A DNA stretch of 64,000 bases. Origin: Cristatella mucedo. Taxonomy: Eukaryota > Bryozoa > Phylactolaemata > Cristatellidae. The position numbers and the translations under genes are program-made. The notes under the pieces were generated by a model. The model made no database searches and was not told where the DNA came from. It saw only the letters and a list, made by a program, of their open reading frames with translations. Shown here one piece after another: positions 19,889 through 28,850 of this stretch (the stretch's first letter is position 1; each line of letters begins with the position of its first letter). Where the stretch lies: positions 1,270,001-1,334,000 of the forward strand of contig WPIO01000109.1 in NCBI GenBank assembly GCA_009760855.2, written 5' to 3'.

Positions 19889-20740
19889 AAGATTAAATTA
19901 ATGACCGCTTCTAGCAAGGAATATAAAACCAACTATCCTCCGATAATGCTTGGCCCCAAATCAGGCTATAAAAAAGTTGGGTTAAGAAGAATAGAATTTA
20001 CTTATACATATAAATCCATCGTAAAAATTGTTGTACTTGAAAATGATATGCTTTGGTTTAAAAGCAATCGTATTAATGCAAACAACTTTTCTGTTTCAGT
20101 TCCTCCTGGTTATTACGATAGTGTTAGGCTTGTAGCAGCATTAAATAAAGCATTAGATAGTGCTGGAGCACTTTACAACCCTTCACGAAGAGATAGTACT
20201 GGAATTGTTTTTAGTGTTGGTGAAGCTGATAAAATAATTATGAGAGTAGTAGGTGAATTTGTTGTTTTACTAGCAAGTGATATATCTGGTGTTATTCACA
20301 ACATTGGAGATACACTTAGATTTAATACAAGGGAGAAAGGAAGGTATGCTCCTAATTATGATTATGGGATTGAAGGAGATAAAAAAAATGAAAAATTATA
20401 TTACTTTGCAGGGACATAAATAGCATGGAATAAAATGACATCTTTTAATAATAATGACGTAAAATGGATAAGTGTCGATTGTGACTTAGTCAATCCAGAG
20501 CTTAATTATATAGAAAGAAGAAATGGATTTTTAGATCAATCAGTATCTTTATATACTATTGACACTAAAGATATTGCACCGGGAGAAAAAGTTGATTTAC
20601 ATATTCCGAATGTAATGTACTTAGAAACAAGAGGTGATATAGAATCGGTAAGTAGTTTTAAGATTATTTTAACAGATCAGAATGGAAATAAACTTAACGC
20701 GATTACAGATGTTATAGCTACAATAGAAATTTCAAAGTAA
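19886..20740 (+). CDS. Penton/minor-capsid-like protein 3 (one nonsense codon)
   Basis: Close paralogue of the preceding gene: the YPPIMLGPKSGYKKVGLRR landmark, WISVDCDLVNPELNYIERR and DLHIPNVMYLETRGDIES are nearly identical. A TAA at 20417-20419 replaces the Tyr codon of the paralogue's FAGTYKAWNKM; the same frame then runs to 20740. Recent tandem duplication is likely. Confidence 0.75.
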
Positions 20741-20751
20741 TATAGAGAATG
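20741..20751 (+). promoter_or_regulatory. TATAGAGAATG start motif
   Basis: Variant of the start motif, ATG at 20749. Confidence 0.6.
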
Positions 20752-21330
20752 GGGAGTTATGCAAGGATTGGACACAGAGATATTAGAGGGAAGTATTATG
20801 GCTCTGGAGTTTTGGATAAAGTACTTGATGGCGTTGGAAGAGTAACACCTGTTTTAACTGGCTTAACAGGTCTAAGTATGAACATTGCTAATAAGGGAAT
20901 TGAGATGCATCAAGCAAGAAAGCTTACTGAACTACAAACAAAGAAAGAAAAGATTGATCAGGAATATGCAAATAAACGTAGAGATCTGGATGACAAACTT
21001 GAAGAAGAAAAAAGAAAGAAAGAATTAGAATATGAAATTGATAAGCGGAAGAAAGAAGAAAATTATGATAGAAAGATGAAAGAGATGGATCTTGAGATTA
21101 AACGTGCGATGCTTGATAAAATTAAACCAAAAAATAAAAAAAGTCGTAAAGTAAAAACGGAAGAAGAAGTTGAAGAATATTCAGAATCTCTTAAAGAGAA
21201 AGACCCGAAAACATTTAAGGAAATTGATCGAGTAATAAAAGAAAAACTGTTAGTTCACCTAAACTTGATGGCTATGGTGGAAGTATGAGAGAAAAAATTG
21301 GAGCTGGCTTATATAGACAAAAGTAAAAAT
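20749..21330 (+). CDS. Coiled-coil virion-type protein (probable frameshift)
   Basis: Reads to 21288 as written (179 residues). A Gly/Tyr-rich N-terminus with a hydrophobic stretch (VTPVLTGLTGLSMNIA, residues about 32-47), then a highly charged Lys/Glu coiled coil from about 60 to 125. After a 5-A run (21242-21246) an alternative frame remains open to TAA at about 21,330 and ends GGSMREKIGAGLYRQK, a Gly-rich basic tail more typical of Polinton core proteins than the stray tail in frame. The shift is an inference. It directly precedes the major capsid gene. Confidence 0.6.
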
Positions 21331-21340
21331 TTTAGTTTTT

Positions 21341-21357
21341 TATATAGAGAGAGAATG
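21341..21357 (+). promoter_or_regulatory. TATATAGA start motif of the capsid gene
   Basis: TATATAGAGAGAGAATG, the start motif with a longer purine spacer before the ATG at 21355. This motif chooses 21355 over the upstream alternative start at 21298. Confidence 0.6.
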
Positions 21358-22860
21358 GCGAGTGCACCTATTCATAGTATACTTGAAGTTGGAGATCCTG
21401 AATTTCCTAATTATAGACTTAAAGACTATCAATTTAGAGAGTTTTATCAAAGTAATGGAAATGAAACGGATAATGCTGCAAGTAAATTAGTCACATTCAC
21501 TGTTCCTGGTGAACAACAAACCTGTTATGTTCTATCCGATGGTTATGTTTTACTTGAAGGACAATTACAAGTTCAAACTGCAGCTAACGGAGCTTTTGCA
21601 ACACCTCCAAGAACCCTTTCTGTTGGTTTAGTTAACAATGCCGGCGCATGAATGTTTAATCAAATAAAAGTTAGACTTGGAGCTGAGGAAATTGAAAGCC
21701 TTACCCTTCCACAAGCTCTTGGAACTACTTCAACACTAATGGGACTTCTATGTTATCCGAATGACTACAATAGAACTGAAGGTCCTACGACTGGTTGGAG
21801 AAAAGATGAAGCAGCAGGGATTGATGATATGGTTTTAGCTGATTCGTATACAAGCCCAGCTGCTTCTGGAGCGACAGCTTCAAACATTGGTTTTGTAGTT
21901 AGAAAAGGTATCACAAACAACCTTATAGATGAAAATGGAAACTTTAGTATTACACTTCCTCTTGCTAGAATTTCTGGGTTTTGTGCTGATATGAATAAGA
22001 TTCTTTATAATATTCCTTTTACTCTAGAACTGGGAAGAGCGGGTGTATTTTATAAAGATGCAATTATTACTGGAGCATCTGGTGCTGCAAATGTTATTAG
22101 AACTAAGGGTGTTGACGGTGTAGCTGCGGATGGAACGTGGAATGCTTTTAAAATTGCAATGACGAAGATGCGACTTGTTGTTCCATGTGTGACACCAAAA
22201 GAAAGTATTCAAAGATCACTTACTTATATTTCAAGTGAGAAGGCAAAGAAAATAAGGTTGAATTATAGAGTTAGACGTTATGAAAATGTTAGTATAACAT
22301 CTTTTAACCAAGCAACTAAATTCACTAAAACTTTACCAGTCCAAAATAACATTGATAAAGTTAGGTGGTTAATTGTTGCAGCTCAAAACTTAAATAAGTA
22401 TGATAGCTACACTGCCAACCCTTGCACATATAACCATTGTGATATTAAGTGTGTAACAGTTCTTGCCAATGGATCAAAACAATATCCAGCTATTGCAAGA
22501 TCATCTGAACCTAAAAAAGGAAAATTTTCTATGGCCTACATGGACTTTACGACTTTCAGAAAGCAATACCTCGGAGTTAATGAAGTTACTGAACCTGTTG
22601 GAGTAGCATATCCTGAGTGGTTAACAATGTACCCAATTCACGTCATTGATCTCCAATACAATGAAGAACCTCTTAGAGTAACTACTAGACTTGATGTCTC
22701 TGTTGAGTTTAATAGTATGCTACCTGCTGCTAACACACCATCAATACTGCTTCACTACTTGACCATTTGTGAAAATAGTGCTGAACTAACTTCTAATGGA
22801 AATGGTGCCAATTTCACTTGCAGCAAAGAAAATATGGCTTATGATGGAAAAGATTTTTAA
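21355..22860 (+). CDS. Major capsid protein (in-frame TGA)
   Basis: About 501 codons, the size expected for the double-jelly-roll major capsid protein of Polintons. N-terminus MASAPIHSILEVGDPEF; landmarks FREFYQSNGNET, VLLEGQLQV, LVNNAG before and MFNQIKVRLGAEEIE after the break (matching the usual NNG..LF..I.Y...G.EIE step), QYLGVNEVTEPVGVAYPEW in the second half. An in-frame TGA at 21649-21651 splits it. Both sides are otherwise open and well conserved, so this is one gene with one nonsense change, or a recoded UGA. Confidence 0.9.
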
Positions 22861-22881
22861 TAGAATTCAATCTAAAGTATA

Positions 22882-23708
22882 ATGCAAAAAACAAGTTTTA
22901 TTCAGGGGTCAGATGCTTGGAAAAATTCTATGAGACTTAATATTGGTGGGTCAGAAGTGTATTCCGTATTAGATGATATGGTTTTTGGTTCACAAATTGA
23001 TTGTGATGTAGATTTAATTGCAAATAGAAAACTAAAAAAATATATTGCTAATTCTAAGCCTATGCAATTTCCACAAATGCTATTCGGTAAAGTATTTGAA
23101 CCAATAGCAGCTAAATATTTAGAAATGAAATTGAATAGAAGTATTGAGAATTCAAATGAATGTTTTACTAGTGATGAGGTTTATAGGTATTCTCCAGATG
23201 GAATTATTGATCAAGAAACACTAATAGAAATAAAATGTTTATGGAGTAGAAAGATAGTTGAAGATAATATACTAAAACAATACCTTGCACAGTGTTTACT
23301 TGGTTTACACGTTTTAAAACTTAGTAGATGCTTTTTTGTGAGTTTGAAATTTTTGTTCCTGGTTTGAATTGCTGTGATATACCTAAAGAATACATTGCGG
23401 CTGGAACAGTTAGAGTTCCAACTACTCATGATTTTGATATACCAATAGGTAAACCTCTTTTTATGTTTCTACTTAAAGATGAGAAGTACCTTGAATTTGA
23501 ATTTGATATAACATCTAAATATGGGCGTTTTAACAGTAAAAAAACTTTTGGTTATGATATTAAATACTATATAAAAAAAGTAGAGATACAATTAGTTGAA
23601 GAAGAAGACCCATTTAGATTTGTAAGAATTATTCCAGTGATTAAAGAAGTGTTAAAGAGATCTAAAATATTAATAAATGATTATATAGATGAACAAAAAG
23701 TTTCATAA
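22882..23708 (+). CDS. YqaJ/lambda-exonuclease-like nuclease (frameshifted)
   Basis: PD-(D/E)xK fold. GSDAWKNSMRLNIGGSEV (residues about 9-26), MLFGKVFEPIAAKYLE (about 67-82), SPDGII (about 103-108) and LIEIKCLWSR (about 114-123) are the YqaJ active-site landmarks with the catalytic Asp, Glu and Lys present. The frame is lost at a 6-T run (23332-23337) and resumes in the next frame (CEFEIF onward) to 23708. Supplies a 5'-3' exonuclease for recombination or end processing. A LINE insertion begins 14 bp after its stop. Confidence 0.82.
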
Positions 23709-23722
23709 TGAAGATTATGAAA

Positions 23723-24340
23723 CTAGGCTTGTCTGTCGTGAGCGTCGCAGTTGCCACATTACTCCACTTCTCGCCGACCTGCACTGGTTACCAGTCAAGC
23801 AACGGATTGACTTCAAGGTTTTGTCGCTCACTTTTAGGTCTCTTCATTCTATGGCTCCAGCCTATCTTTCAAATATACTACCCCATCAGGCAAAGCATCG
23901 TACCACTCGCTTTTCGGAATCCAACAGTCTAGAAATACCTCGTACAAACCTTAAATCCTTTGGAGACCGTGCATTTAGCTCGTATGCTCCCACAGCCTGG
24001 AAATCCCTCCCGACCTGCATCAGAACATCCCCTGACCTGACCACATTTAAAAGAAACTTAAAACATACCTATTTAGGAGAGCATTTAGTGGGTCCTTGTG
24101 ATTCGTCCTCGATGTGCTTATGCGTGCTGACACTGTTCATGCTGCCACTAACCACATTTGCATGCTGACCCAGTGCATGTAACCCCTAACCATGTTATTC
24201 ATTTTGTTTGTTTTTCAAGCATGATTTTACTTACTATTCTATTGCGTATCACTTTGCAGCAAATGTAAAGCGCCTAGAAAGAGATTAAGTTCTCTGAGGG
24301 CGCTTTATCAAGTGCAATATTATTATTATTATTATTATTA
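23723..24340 (+). mobile_element. LINE-A 3' fragment inserted in the Polinton
   Basis: 5'-truncated CR1/L2-type LINE. Encodes the end of the reverse transcriptase ([20 protein letters not shown], then LKSFGDRAFSSYAPTAWKSLP), then a 3' UTR with the stem-loop (AAAGCGCCTAG and CTGAGGGCGCTTT, about 24,269-24,309) and (ATT)n. High identity to 51,825-52,450 (minus strand). It displaced the 5' end of the fibre gene that follows. Confidence 0.92.
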
Positions 24341-24355
24341 TGTTTCGAAGAATAA

Positions 24356-25170
24356 TGGTTTATTCTTTCAGATCTTGATGCTAGTGGCAATAGGATTATT
24401 AATTTAGGTGATCCTGTTAATGACTATGACGCTGTTACAAAAGCTTATGCGGACGCTAACTTTCTTGTTAACTCTGCTTTAACATTTAATCTTGGTGGAA
24501 AAAGTATTACAAATCTTGGAGCAGGTGTTAATCCAACTGATGGAATAAATGTTTCACAAGTAAATAATTATGTTAAGAAAACAGGTGATACAATGTTAGG
24601 AGATTTAAACATGAATAGTTTTGCTATAACATCTACTTATTGGAATTCTGGAAATACTAATCCAGTCGTTCTAAATGATGACTTTTGTGTTACTTACGGT
24701 GGAATGAAAAGAGATGTATTACTAAAGAACTATCCTTCAACAACAAATATCAATATGGGTGGCTATTCAATCACTAATGTTTCTGAACCTGTAAATCCTT
24801 CTGACGTTGCTACAAAGAATTACGTAGATAAAACACTTAAAAAATAACAGAAGTAATAGCAATATCAATGGACCCTAAAGCATTAAATTCAATACTAAAT
24901 CTATCAACACCATATTCATGGACAAATAAAATGAGCCCACCAATAATGATCTTGAATGTTATAGTTGTTGGAGCTTCTAATTGTGTATTTCTAAAACCTA
25001 ATACTGATACATCAGTAGTATCTGGCGATGTAAGGGCTATAAATACTGTTTCAACAGGTGTTGATTTAAAGTACTATGTATATTTTAGTAGGATACCCAC
25101 AGAGTATTACTTCGTTGATAGTACAGGGAAATTAAAGGTAAACCTCTTGGTTAGTTATGTACCCTCCTGA
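24356..25170 (+). pseudogene. Fibre-like protein 4, 5'-truncated by a LINE and frameshifted
   Basis: Shaft repeats are obvious: DASGNRIINLGDPVNDYDAV (from about 24,380), LGGKSITNLGAGVNPTDG, MLGDLNMNS, MGGYSITNVSEPVNPSDVATKNYVDK. A 6-A run (24839-24844) ends the frame at 24847; the next frame continues with a beta-rich tip to 25170. No start codon lies between the LINE tail and the first repeat, so the LINE at 23,723 has cut off its start. Unlike the other three fibres it is on the plus strand at the far end of the element. Confidence 0.8.
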
Positions 25171-25277
25171 AAAGTATAAATGAGTTATTAAAACTATTAA
25201 CTCTTTTAATTTTGTTGCTTTACGTTTACCTTTAACAACAGGAAACAACTTGGAAATGTAACAGATAGCTTCATGAT

Positions 25278-25592
25278 CTAAACAATGATGTAAAGAAGTA
25301 GAACAACATTGTTTTTTAAGTGCTTCTTAACCAATGAATATAGTTTAGTTGGTCTCTCTTTCTTAAATGAGTTAGTATTTATGTTACAGTACGAACAAAC
25401 TATGGAGTGATTGTTACGAAAAAGACTAGAATCAAATTCAGTTTCTTTCATATCTTTATCACAGATACAACATCGTATTTCATACTTTTGTTTTGGTATT
25501 TTTCTTTTTAATGGTTTGCAATAAGGATGTCCTGTTTCAAGGTATTCGACTTCATTAAATGTGCTTAAGCATGTATCACAAAATATTTCCAT
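25278..25592 (-). CDS. Small Cys-rich putative zinc protein
   Basis: 104 residues with paired cysteines: FCDTCLSTF (residues about 4-12), CCICDK (about 41-46) and CSYCN (about 66-70), consistent with two or three zinc ribbons. Family not recognised. It starts 10 bp from the integrase gene, on the other strand, from a shared promoter. An integrase cofactor is possible since this integrase lacks an obvious zinc module of its own, but that is speculation. Confidence 0.6.
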   Translation of the reverse strand: MEIFCDTCLSTFNEVEYLETGHPYCKPLKRKIPKQKYEIRCCICDKDMKETEFDSSLFRNNHSIVCSYCNINTNSFKKERPTKLYSLVKKHLKNNVVLLLYIIV

Positions 25593-25605
25593 TCTCTATA
25601 GAATG
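25590..25605. promoter_or_regulatory. Palindromic divergent start motif
   Basis: CATTCTCTATAGAATG: a near-palindrome giving CTATAGAATG on the plus strand (integrase ATG 25603) and CTATAGAGAATG on the minus strand (zinc protein ATG 25592). Confidence 0.65.
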
Positions 25606-26466
25606 TCGTTTTTAACTCTAAAAGAAAGAAAAAACGAAGGAAAGTTCAATCCTGATTCAGATATAAGTCAAGTATTCAAACCAAGACCGAAAGTAATTCC
25701 AAAAGGGTTCTTTAATATTGTTGAGCCTAATGAAAATCACCAAGCAGACATTCTATATATGCCTAATGACTCTGGATACAAATATGCTTTGAGTGTCATT
25801 GATGTTGCTAGTAGATATAAAGAATCAAGACCTCTTAAAACAAAGTCTTCTAAAGAAGTAACAAAAGCAATAATAGATATTTACGCAAAAAGTTTATTAA
25901 AGTGGCCAAAGAAGATAACAGTAGATCCAGGATCAGAATTTAAAGGAGAGTTTGCTAAAGAAATGAAAAAACATGAAACACAAATTATTGAAGGTACTAG
26001 TAAAAAGAGTGTTGCATTAGTTGAAAGAATGAATAGAACAGTTGCTGAGAGAGCGTTTATTGCTCAATATGAAAAAGAATTAGAAAGTATTAATAAAGGA
26101 GATTATAATAGAAACAGAGAATGGGTTGATAATTTACCAAAGATCATTGAGTATCTAAATAATAGTGTTACAAGAATGATTGGTGAAGAACCCGCAAAGG
26201 CAATAAAAAAAGAAAAGGTAAAACTAAAGAAACCAAAATATCGCACAGAAAAGCTATTAGAACTTGGAAAAAGTGTTAGATATTTATTAGAACATGGTGA
26301 AGGAGAAGATGAAAAAAGAAGAAGAGCTACAGACCCAATATGGAGCTTGACTAAACATACTATTGTTAGAATAATGGTATTACAAGAACAACCGACTAGA
26401 TATTTCTTAAATGATGTTAAGAGAAGTTTTGTTAGAGAAGAGTTACAAGTTATTAACCAATATTAA
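25603..26466 (+). CDS. DDE (retroviral-type) integrase
   Basis: 287 residues from the ATG on the start motif, intact. Catalytic core: first Asp in HQADILYMP (residue 49, codon 25747), second Asp in VDPGSEFKGEF (residue 108, codon 25924), Glu in ALVERMNRT (residue 141, codon 26023). The C-terminal part is basic and then carries a small beta-rich tail. It inserts the element into host DNA. The TG...CA termini and 5-bp target duplication fit this enzyme class. Its end overlaps that of the minus-strand gene at 26453. Confidence 0.93.
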   Translation: MSFLTLKERKNEGKFNPDSDISQVFKPRPKVIPKGFFNIVEPNENHQADILYMPNDSGYKYALSVIDVASRYKESRPLKTKSSKEVTKAIIDIYAKSLLKWPKKITVDPGSEFKGEFAKEMKKHETQIIEGTSKKSVALVERMNRTVAERAFIAQYEKELESINKGDYNRNREWVDNLPKIIEYLNNSVTRMIGEEPAKAIKKEKVKLKKPKYRTEKLLELGKSVRYLLEHGEGEDEKRRRATDPIWSLTKHTIVRIMVLQEQPTRYFLNDVKRSFVREELQVINQY

Positions 26467-26851
26467 TTTCAGATTGAGAATTTCCCAATAAAAGCCCTTC
26501 AAATTCTTCTTTTGTACCTACATCATCAGATAATGCGTCAGTAATCTTTGCGATTATTTCAGAATTGGAACTTAAAGCATTTCTTTTACGTTTGTCTATT
26601 TCCGTAAGTACGCCATCAACTGATGCAAACATTACGGATAGTGCTGAAAAGACGGTTACTGCATGACTAATACTTGGCATTGTTTGAATATAAGTACTTG
26701 AAACAGTTACTCCTAATGCTATTAGAATGTTTATGAATTTAAGTACATATCTAACTCTTGTTAATCTTATTAGGCATGATCTAATTTTTGTATTAAATTG
26801 AACAGTCTCTTCATATTTCTTAAGGGCAAAGTCTTTTCTTAAATCTACCAT
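26453..26851 (-). CDS. Small protein with two membrane segments
   Basis: 132 residues, intact. Two hydrophobic stretches (about residues 35-52 and 64-80) separated by a short polar turn, charged helical ends. No family recognised. Starts on TATAGAAAAATG at 26860-26849. Last gene before the right terminal repeat; its stop overlaps the integrase stop by 14 bp. Confidence 0.68.
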   Translation of the reverse strand: MVDLRKDFALKKYEETVQFNTKIRSCLIRLTRVRYVLKFINILIALGVTVSSTYIQTMPSISHAVTVFSALSVMFASVDGVLTEIDKRKRNALSSNSEIIAKITDALSDDVGTKEEFEGLLLGNSQSEINIG

Positions 26852-26860
26852 TTTTCTATA
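26849..26860 (-). promoter_or_regulatory. TATAGAAAAATG start motif (minus strand)
   Basis: Start motif with two extra A, start of the membrane protein at 26851. Confidence 0.6.
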
Positions 26861-26871
26861 TTTATTTAAAA

Positions 26872-27020
26872 AAAATCCATTATAATATATAAGATTTCAT
26901 GTTGTAAGAAAAGTCTAATACTAGGACGATTTCGTTTTCAAGACTTCGAAATGCGAGCGATAGCGAGCATGAGAAGGATTGAAAATGGAATTGTCGTAGT
27001 ATGAGACTTTTCTTACAACA
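26872..27020 (-). repeat. Right terminal inverted repeat (149 bp)
   Basis: Inverted copy of 3652-3800. Its outer 121 bp (26900-27020) begins TGTTGTAAG and ends CTTACAACA, so the module is an inverted repeat within the terminal repeat and could fold into a hairpin or cruciform. Confidence 0.93.
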
Positions 27021-27025
27021 CACCG
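27021..27025. repeat. Right target-site duplication CACCG
   Basis: Matches 3647-3651 directly outside the left terminus. Confidence 0.65.
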
Positions 27026-27740
27026 GCAAGAGCCCAAGATGAAACCACCCAGGGGTAGTTAACCATTGTTTTTTGTCTAATGGCACTCACGACGGTTATA
27101 AAGGACCGGATGCAGGAGAGTAGTTGGTAGTTTCGCAAGAATTGTAAAAGTCGTGTTCCACAGTCTCGGACATGCGGAGCAAAAGCTTCTGTCTCCAATC
27201 GTCTGTAAGCCGAGGAATAGAAGCAATAAACTGTTGTCTAAAGAAGACCTGCGGACACGATGAGGATGAAAATGGGGCAGTAGTTCAGCTAGGTATGCTG
27301 AAGTCCAACCCTGACGAGCCTCGTGAGTCAGTGGAAGAACTCTGTCCTGGATTCATAGATCAACCGGCAGCCACCCACATTCTTTTAGCGAAGGAGTCTT
27401 GTGGTCAAAACTACAGCATTTTAAAACTAGCATTTGAGACGTATTCATTGCTAGCAGCAAAGGCCTAGCAGAGTTTTTGGTTGCTCAGCGACCAGTAAAG
27501 TATAGTAATCTAGCCGAGACATGACTTAAGAGATTGTTAAATTTTTCGCAACCGCCGAAGACAGCTCCTATTCCAAGATAGGATTCGCACATAATGACTA
27601 GTTTTGGAAGCAGTTTTCTTCGCGAAGCTTACAAGATTTAGGCAACTGACGAGGATAACAACTAAATTCCGAGCACAGTGTGTATGCGGCACAGTGGCGT
27701 CGCTTTTATTAAAAGCAAAGCCGTCTGGGCCGAAGCGGCT
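27026..27740 (-). mobile_element. LINE-B fragment (copy 1)
   Basis: Similar to 63,590-63,940 and 28,060-28,500. On the minus strand near 27,160 it encodes RLWN.., matching PRLWNSLP of the LINE end at 35,283-35,477. Bases about 27,570-27,740 resemble 28,620-28,830. Heavily decayed, no open frame. Confidence 0.55.
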
Positions 27741-28850
27741 TTTGGTACCATTTCCGCAGCCTAAAAACTTCATGTATCTCCTTCTGTAACTCCACAAAGC
27801 CACAAAGACTATAAAGGCGTTAGGCAGGAGAGTTTCGCAAAGCACACTCAGAGCCTAAGCGGCTGTCGGGACGCATTCGGTAGCCAACAGATTTAATGTC
27901 CCCCTTACCATGTTATTCATGTTGTTTATCAAGCTTGATATTACTCACCTTTCGATTGCATTTCCCTTTGCAGCAAATGTAAAGCGCCTAGAAAGAGAAT
28001 GAGTTCTCCGAGGGCGCTTTATTGATTGCATTATTATTATTATTATTATTAATCTCACACCACGAAGCGACAGTGGAAAGCATAGCAGTCGGGAGAGCAG
28101 TTGAGGTAGTGAGTAGCACGAAAGTAGCAGAACTGCTGGAAAGTATGAGCCATAGTCGGCAGCAGGAGAGTAGATGTCAATCCCAAAAGAATTGCGAAAG
28201 CCAGTTCTACAGTCAAGAATATGCAGAGCAAAAAGCTGATGTCGGCAATTTTTTGTTTATCACAGGAATGAAACAATTAAGTTATTGACCATACAGGACC
28301 TTAAAGCACGAGGAAGCTGAACCTGGTGCAACAGTTCAGCTATGTATGGAGGATCCAAGATGCAGCAGGCCTTGTGGTCAGGATAAGAGCTTTGCTCTGT
28401 ATCCATTGATCAACCGACAGGTGTCCTAAGTCTTTTAAGCAAAGGAGACACGTGGTCAAATCTCTGGGACCTGAAAACTAGCCGTACAGCTCAATTGATT
28501 CCCATTTGCAGTGGCCGGGTCACCTGTTTTCGGTATCCCAGATAAAAAGGGAATAACAACAATCGAGCCCAGACAGAAATAAGAAGCTTGTTAAATTCTT
28601 CGCAAGTCAGAATGGAAGACAACTCCTAATCTTAGATTGGGATCGGATAAGATAGATTGGGATCGGACGTAATGGCAAGCTGTAAAAACAATCTTCCGAA
28701 GGAAGCTTACAAATTTAGGCAGCTATCGAAAATGGCACCTAAATTTCAAGCACATGGCGATTGCCGCGAAGCAGCATCACCTATTAGAAGCACAAATCCT
28801 TCCAATCAAGCCAAACACTTGGGGTTTCCTATGAGCAGCCCTTCGGTTTT
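27740..28850 (-). mobile_element. LINE-B fragment (copy 2), interrupted
   Basis: Bases 27,770-27,892 match the LINE-B 3' UTR (compare 63,385-63,500 and the reverse complement of 35,575-35,700; shared 'agcctaagcggct'). The element resumes at about 28,053, homologous to 63,505 onward, after a LINE-A tail inserted between. Upstream part decayed. Confidence 0.6.
27893..28052 (+). mobile_element. LINE-A 3' tail nested in LINE-B
   Basis: Only the last 160 or so bases: 'ccatgttattcatgttgttt', the stem-loop (AAAGCGCCTAG and CGAGGGCGCTTT) and (ATT)n. Flanked on both sides by LINE-B sequence that is continuous at 63,490-63,510, so the insertion order is clear. Confidence 0.85.

Larger units (their letters stand above)
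3652..27020 (+). mobile_element. Polinton/Maverick (adintovirus-like) element, end to end
   Basis: A 23,369-bp AT-rich element bounded by 149-bp inverted repeats and a candidate 5-bp target duplication. It encodes a protein-primed DNA polymerase, DDE integrase, packaging ATPase, adenain-like protease and major capsid protein, the defining set of Polintons/Mavericks and adintoviruses. Extra genes include a PLA2-like protein, a YqaJ-like nuclease, an HNH-AP2 endonuclease and four fibre-like proteins. It is a few kb longer than the usual 15-20 kb, partly from a 0.6-kb LINE insertion at 23,723. Five in-frame stops and nine single-base frameshifts mean it cannot express its full set as written. 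Confidence 0.95.

Noticed and set aside
5278-21651. A variant genetic code (stop codons reassigned)
   Set aside because: The in-frame stops are of two kinds (TGA and TAA), and stand at positions of different residues (Lys, Tyr, unknown). Many other genes of the element end properly at TAA, TAG or TGA.
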